Source of the DNA: Neocallimastix lanati (nom. inval.)
Taxonomy: Eukaryota > Neocallimastigomycota > Neocallimastigomycetes > Neocallimastigales > Neocallimastigaceae
Length of the DNA stretch: 27,500 nucleotides
Direction of reading: 5' to 3'
NCBI GenBank assembly: GCA_016946835.1
Contig: JACVTC010000025.1
Span: 1,237,501 to 1,265,000, forward strand
In this document: piece after piece, positions 23,651 through 27,500 of the stretch
Position numbering within the stretch: the first letter of the stretch is position 1
Layout: every line of letters begins with the position of its first letter
Translations under genes and position numbers: made by a program
The notes under the pieces: model-generated
Told to the model about the DNA's origin: nothing
Databases searched by the model: none
The model's input: the letters and a program-made list of their open reading frames with translations, nothing else

Positions 23651-23957
23651 TACCTTTTTTTTCTTTTTATTATTTAATATTTAATATTTATATATTTATT
23701 ATTAAAAAAAAAAAAAAAATTTTATAGAATCAATTTTAACATATAACATATGTTTATATTTTTAATTATTCTTTTTTTAGTATAATAAAATAAAATAAAA
23801 TAAATAACAAAATTTAGGTTAAAATTTTAATGCATTATAATATATAGAAAAGTATTGTGATTCATTATCTTTTATCATTTATTATTATTATTATTTAGTA
23901 TTATTATTATTATTATTATTATTATTGTTAACTGTTAGGATTTTATGGTTAATGATT

Positions 23958-24140
23958 ATGTCAACTTCATTAACATATTTTATACTCAAGAATTACTCAA
24001 TAATTACTCAAGTATAATTCTATGAGTTTACATGTATTTATATGAATAATATGTGGCTTATACATTTAATTTAATACAATACATGCCAATACATTATAAA
24101 TACATTTGACACTTATTTCATATATTTCACATATTCTAAC
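23958..24140. repeat. Diverged direct repeat, copy 1
   Basis: Starts ATGTCAACTTCATTAACATA, then has GTGGCTTATACATTTAAT, and ends CATATATTTCACATATTCTA. It matches copy 2, about 333 bases downstream, in the same order. An ATT array follows each start-side boundary. Confidence 0.6.
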
Positions 24141-24193
24141 AATTATTATTACTATTTTTATTATTATTATTATTATTACTATTTTTATTATTT

Positions 24194-24226
<33 letters not shown>

Positions 24227-24241
24227 CTATTTTTATTATTT

Positions 24242-24277
<36 letters not shown>

Positions 24278-24291
24278 CTATTTTTATAATT
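24141..24291. repeat. Interrupted ATT array with internal duplication
   Basis: ATT triplets with ACTATTTTTATTATTTTTAT and TTAGTATT interruptions. The interruption pattern repeats at about 60-base spacing. The Ile-only open frame across it is a by-product. Confidence 0.7.
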
Positions 24292-24454
24292 ATGTCAATA
24301 TTATTAATATATTTTATGATAAAGAGTTACTAGCACTTAATTATTCTAAATTAAAATGCTTTTATATTAATACATTGTGGCTTATACATTAATTATATTA
24401 CCATATGTTTCATTACATTTGAAGCTTATTTTTCATACATTTCACATATTCTAG
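24292..24454. repeat. Diverged direct repeat, copy 2
   Basis: Starts ATGTCAATATTATTAATATA, then has GTGGCTTATACATTAATT, and ends CATACATTTCACATATTCTA, co-linear with copy 1 at 23958-24140. It could be a duplicated non-coding block or remnants of long terminal repeats; no TG...CA ends could be fixed. Confidence 0.6.
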
Positions 24455-25439
24455 TATTCCCTTAAACCTAGTTATTCAATCATGAATAAATTGGTTTACT
24501 GGTGAATATGTGTATATAAAATTATCCTATTTTACAATATTAACTTGATATTATTAAACTTTTATTTATTTCTGTTCTAAATTAACCTTTAAATTTATAT
24601 GAATAAAGTATTTTACATTATATTAATTATTTAATTCAATTTAAATAGTGCTAAAATAATTTCTTAAAATATATTTATAATTTAATAATTTTCCCCAAAA
24701 ACTAAGTATTTGATATTATTTCACCATTAATATTAGATGCATCTAAAACATCTCTTATAGTATATGGTTTATATATTACCATTTATATGATGGAAACCTT
24801 TCTCTTGAAGGGTGATATTATACCATCTCAATTTGTGTAAAATACCTCTTATATATTGGGTTTTTTACATCACTTTCAATTATAATCCGCTTTATGGATT
24901 AGCGCTAACTTTTATATATTTTCGCTTTGTAGTTTTTAGTGATAACTATTAAAATAAATTGTTAATTTATATATTGGTGTACTTGATAAATCATAATCTT
25001 GGGGTATTAAAATTGATTGTATTTATAATTAATTATATTATTCTAGTCATTTAAACCTTATTAATAAATAATATAAATTGTTTCATAATAGAATAAAATT
25101 CAATCTTTCATTTAATTTTTTTTTTTCTTTTTTTTGAAAGTTAATTTTTGTTAATTTTCACTATTAGGCTATTTTATTCATTTCCAAGATAATATTATTT
25201 TTAAATAATTCGCTCAAAGAATCAGTAAAGTGACTTTTCTTTAATACTATATATAATTTTTATTTTATTTTGCCTACTTCCTCCTAAAAATCCAAATTTC
25301 TAAAAGGATTTTATATATTTGGATTTTCTCATCATTATAATATTAATTATCGAAGTTTAATAACTTTAAAATATTTTTCAATCAATAAGTGTAGTTTGTA
25401 GATGGGTAAACATCCTCCATTTATATATAAACTCATGGT
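24455..25439. other. More complex flank ahead of the copia relic
   Basis: This stretch has normal word diversity rather than simple A/T repeats, and it directly precedes gag-like sequence, where a 5' LTR and leader would lie. No LTR boundary, primer-binding site or second LTR copy can be shown. It contains an inverted repeat, AAAATCCAAAT...ATTTGGATTTT, at about 25287-25327, and a local palindromic word, AATCCGCTTTATGGATT, near 24885-24901. Confidence 0.35.
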
Positions 25440-26607
25440 TATATTTATTATTTTATTATACCTTTCATCAACCAAATCCGTTTTCAACGATAAGGATTTT
25501 TAAAAAAATAGATAAAAACAATTTTGAATGAGGGTATGATGCCTTAAGGCGTCATCTTATAGCACAGAACTATGAAGATTACATTGATAAGAAAATAAAT
25601 TTTTTAAGGATATGAACAGAGATCAAATTAAATCTGATAATGCTGTTCAATCTATTATTATTAATAGTCTTGATGAATCCTCCCAAAATTATTCAAAAGG
25701 ATGCAAAAAAAAAAAAAAAATTGCTTTCTAAAATTGATTGATAGACTGAAAAGTCGCTTTTTTATCAAATCTGGACAAGTTTTGTTAAATATTTTTAGAG
25801 TACAAAAAATTAATAATTTAGAAATCGTTAATAAATGATTACATTTTATATTGAAATGAATTAAATAAAGACTCTTCGAACAACATCAAAGTGAAAGTGA
25901 AAAAAAAAAAGAAATTAATAGAAATCCATTAGACAAAGAGACCAAAATTTTTATATTCAACAAAAGAATTAAAAAAAAAAAAAAAAAAAAAAAAAAGTTG
26001 GAATTACAACTTCAATTTATTTATAAAAATTTTACGACATTTAAAGAATTATTCTCCGAATTAAAAAAAAAAAAAATTCATGATTTTGATGAAAAGGTTG
26101 AAATATTAAAAAATTAACCAGCAAAAATAATTTAAAAGACATAAATATTAATAAAAATAATAAAAATAAAAAAAAATTACTATGGTGATATTTGCAAATT
26201 ATAAATGGACATTCAACAGATTATTTCAAATTATAATAATCTCAAATAAAATAAAAATAAAAAAAAAAAATTAAAAATTAAAAAAAGCAATAATAATAAA
26301 AGTTCAAAATAAAAGGAAAAAATTTTTACTGAAATTCCAATAAGAAATAACTACCATACAAGAAAATATCAATGAAGATAAAAAAAAAAAAAAAACAACT
26401 CATACTCAACAAGTGAATTTAGAAAATGAAGATGAATATCACAAATTTATTTCACTGGAAATGTTTACTCTTTCAAAATCAATAATAATAATAACTCAAA
26501 TAGAAATGACACACTGGATGGTAGATAGCGGAAATGGAATCTGTTTTAACGAATGATATTAAAAAAAAATCTAACATTATTCCATCCAGAGTCAATAATA
26601 ATAATAA

Positions 26608-26641
<34 letters not shown>

Positions 26642-27058
26642 GACTTATAGCTTATAGGTTTTCAACAAATTCCAAAAATTTTTCAGGTCAGGATTTTGTA
26701 GAAACTTTATTCATCAACAGCAGTACAAACCTGACAATTTAATTTAAGATGAACAGTAGCAGCCATTGCCGCTAACTTAAACGAGAATTTAAAACAACTG
26801 GATATTATAAAGCAGCAAGCTTATCTAAACGTCAGACTGGTTCAAGAAATATATACATTGAAATTCCAAAAAGGTGACAATAACTATAAAAAAGGAAAAA
26901 TAGATATTGATTATTAAAAAAAAAAAAAAAAAAACCTTATACGAATTAAAACAAGCTGGTCGTATTTGCTTTAATGAAATATATAAAATTCCTATAGCGT
27001 ATTGGTGATATTCAAATATAAAAACCGATAAATGCTTATTTTGGAAAATATAATAAAA

Positions 27059-27092
<34 letters not shown>

Positions 27093-27500
27093 AATAAGTT
27101 TATTAACTTTATATGTTAACGATATTTTAATTACAGGTTATGATAATGAAATAAACAAAACTATTGAAAAAACTCAAATATAAAATATAAAATATAAAAT
27201 ATAAAATATCAAAGGAATCAACTGCAATTAATTTTTTATTGATATCAACATAGACAAAAACCAAAAAAAAAAAATGGTTATAAAATAAATCAAACAGATT
27301 CTATTGATTAATAAAAATTATTGATAAATATAATATGAACAAAATCAAAAAAAAAAAAACCAAACTTATTAAAACCCCCCTCTACTAAGAAAATCACTGA
27401 AAAGGAAAGAGAAAGGATCCCCTTATCGGTAAATGTTACTAGAATTTAAATCTTTATTAGGAGCATTATGCTACGTTACCGTAAAATCAAGACCTGATAT
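25440..27500 (+). pseudogene. Decayed Ty1/copia retrotransposon (gag, protease, RT, RNase H), running off the right edge
   Basis: Plus-strand fragments are in copia order. The gag part at about 25511-25700 has KNNFE, a TGA, then YDALRRHLIAQNYEDYIDKK and SDNAVQSIIINSLDESSQNY. A broken zinc knuckle (GHSTDYFK) lies near 26200. At 26512-26550 HWMVDSGNGICF gives the protease DSG box. RT pieces are AIAANLNENLKQLDI (26762-26806), EIPKGDNNYKKGK, TLYELKQAGRICFNEI (from 26934) and LLTLYVNDILITG (27100-27138). RNase H begins with FKSLLGALCYVTVKSRPD (from 27445). Stops and frameshifts are everywhere. The catalytic YVDD is YVND. Too little room (about 200 bases) lies between protease and RT for an integrase, so that domain appears deleted. 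Nine or more poly-A runs of 12-30 bases interrupt the sense strand. Confidence 0.8.

Noticed and set aside
23248-23727. 159-codon plus-strand open frame of Ile, Leu, Tyr and Phe
   Set aside because: It is translation of a TTATTTA array; composition is purely repeat-driven.
24106-24333. 75-codon Ile-rich open frame
   Set aside because: Translation of an interrupted ATT microsatellite.
1-27500. tRNA or rRNA genes
   Set aside because: I saw no T-loop GGTTCRANNCC-type box with a partner A box and no rRNA-like block.

Overview
The window looks like nuclear DNA of a very A+T-rich fungus, most likely an anaerobic gut fungus (Neocallimastigomycota: Neocallimastix, Piromyces, Anaeromyces or relatives). 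The reasons are: intergenic DNA that is almost purely A/T with long poly-A and poly-T runs; GT-AG spliced genes with short A/T-only introns; Asn/Ser/Gln-rich low-complexity proteins; a four-TM plus SH3 protein of a layout typical of fungi; and decayed copia and LINE elements. A social amoeba such as Dictyostelium is the main alternative, but the copia and LINE relics and the SH3 membrane protein fit a fungus better. The assignment is inference.

Two host genes can be rebuilt exon by exon, both on the minus strand. (1) 344-4480 is a nine-exon gene for NOT4/CNOT4, the RING E3 ubiquitin ligase subunit of CCR4-NOT (794 aa). All eight RING cysteines, an RRM and a CCCH zinc finger are present, followed by a Ser/Asn/Gln-rich tail. 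(2) 13079-16239 is a four-exon gene for a 799-aa protein with four N-terminal membrane helices, a very long charged and Asn-rich linker with a CCHC zinc-binding-like motif, and a C-terminal SH3 domain. Its layout is like the Sho1 osmosensor but much enlarged.

The rest is gene-poor. 7693-8790 (+) is a copia-type relic with the end of the integrase region and the integrase-RT linker, preceded by an unidentified 54-codon open frame. About 8860-10830 (-) is a decayed LINE with endonuclease and reverse transcriptase motifs. 25440-27500 (+) is a second copia relic (gag, protease, RT, RNase H) cut by the window edge. Its catalytic YVDD box reads YVND and its sense strand is studded with long poly-A runs.

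Between these lie A/T deserts carrying micro- and minisatellites: a 40-bp repeat inside a NOT4 intron, a G-free CTA/TTTCTA array at 11.4-11.8 kb, a 15-bp array at 19.6-19.95 kb, a 40/46-bp array at 22.9-23.2 kb, and a diverged direct duplication at 24.0/24.3 kb. One small exon-like island at 21.26-21.44 kb is unexplained. I saw no rRNA, tRNA or CRISPR array.
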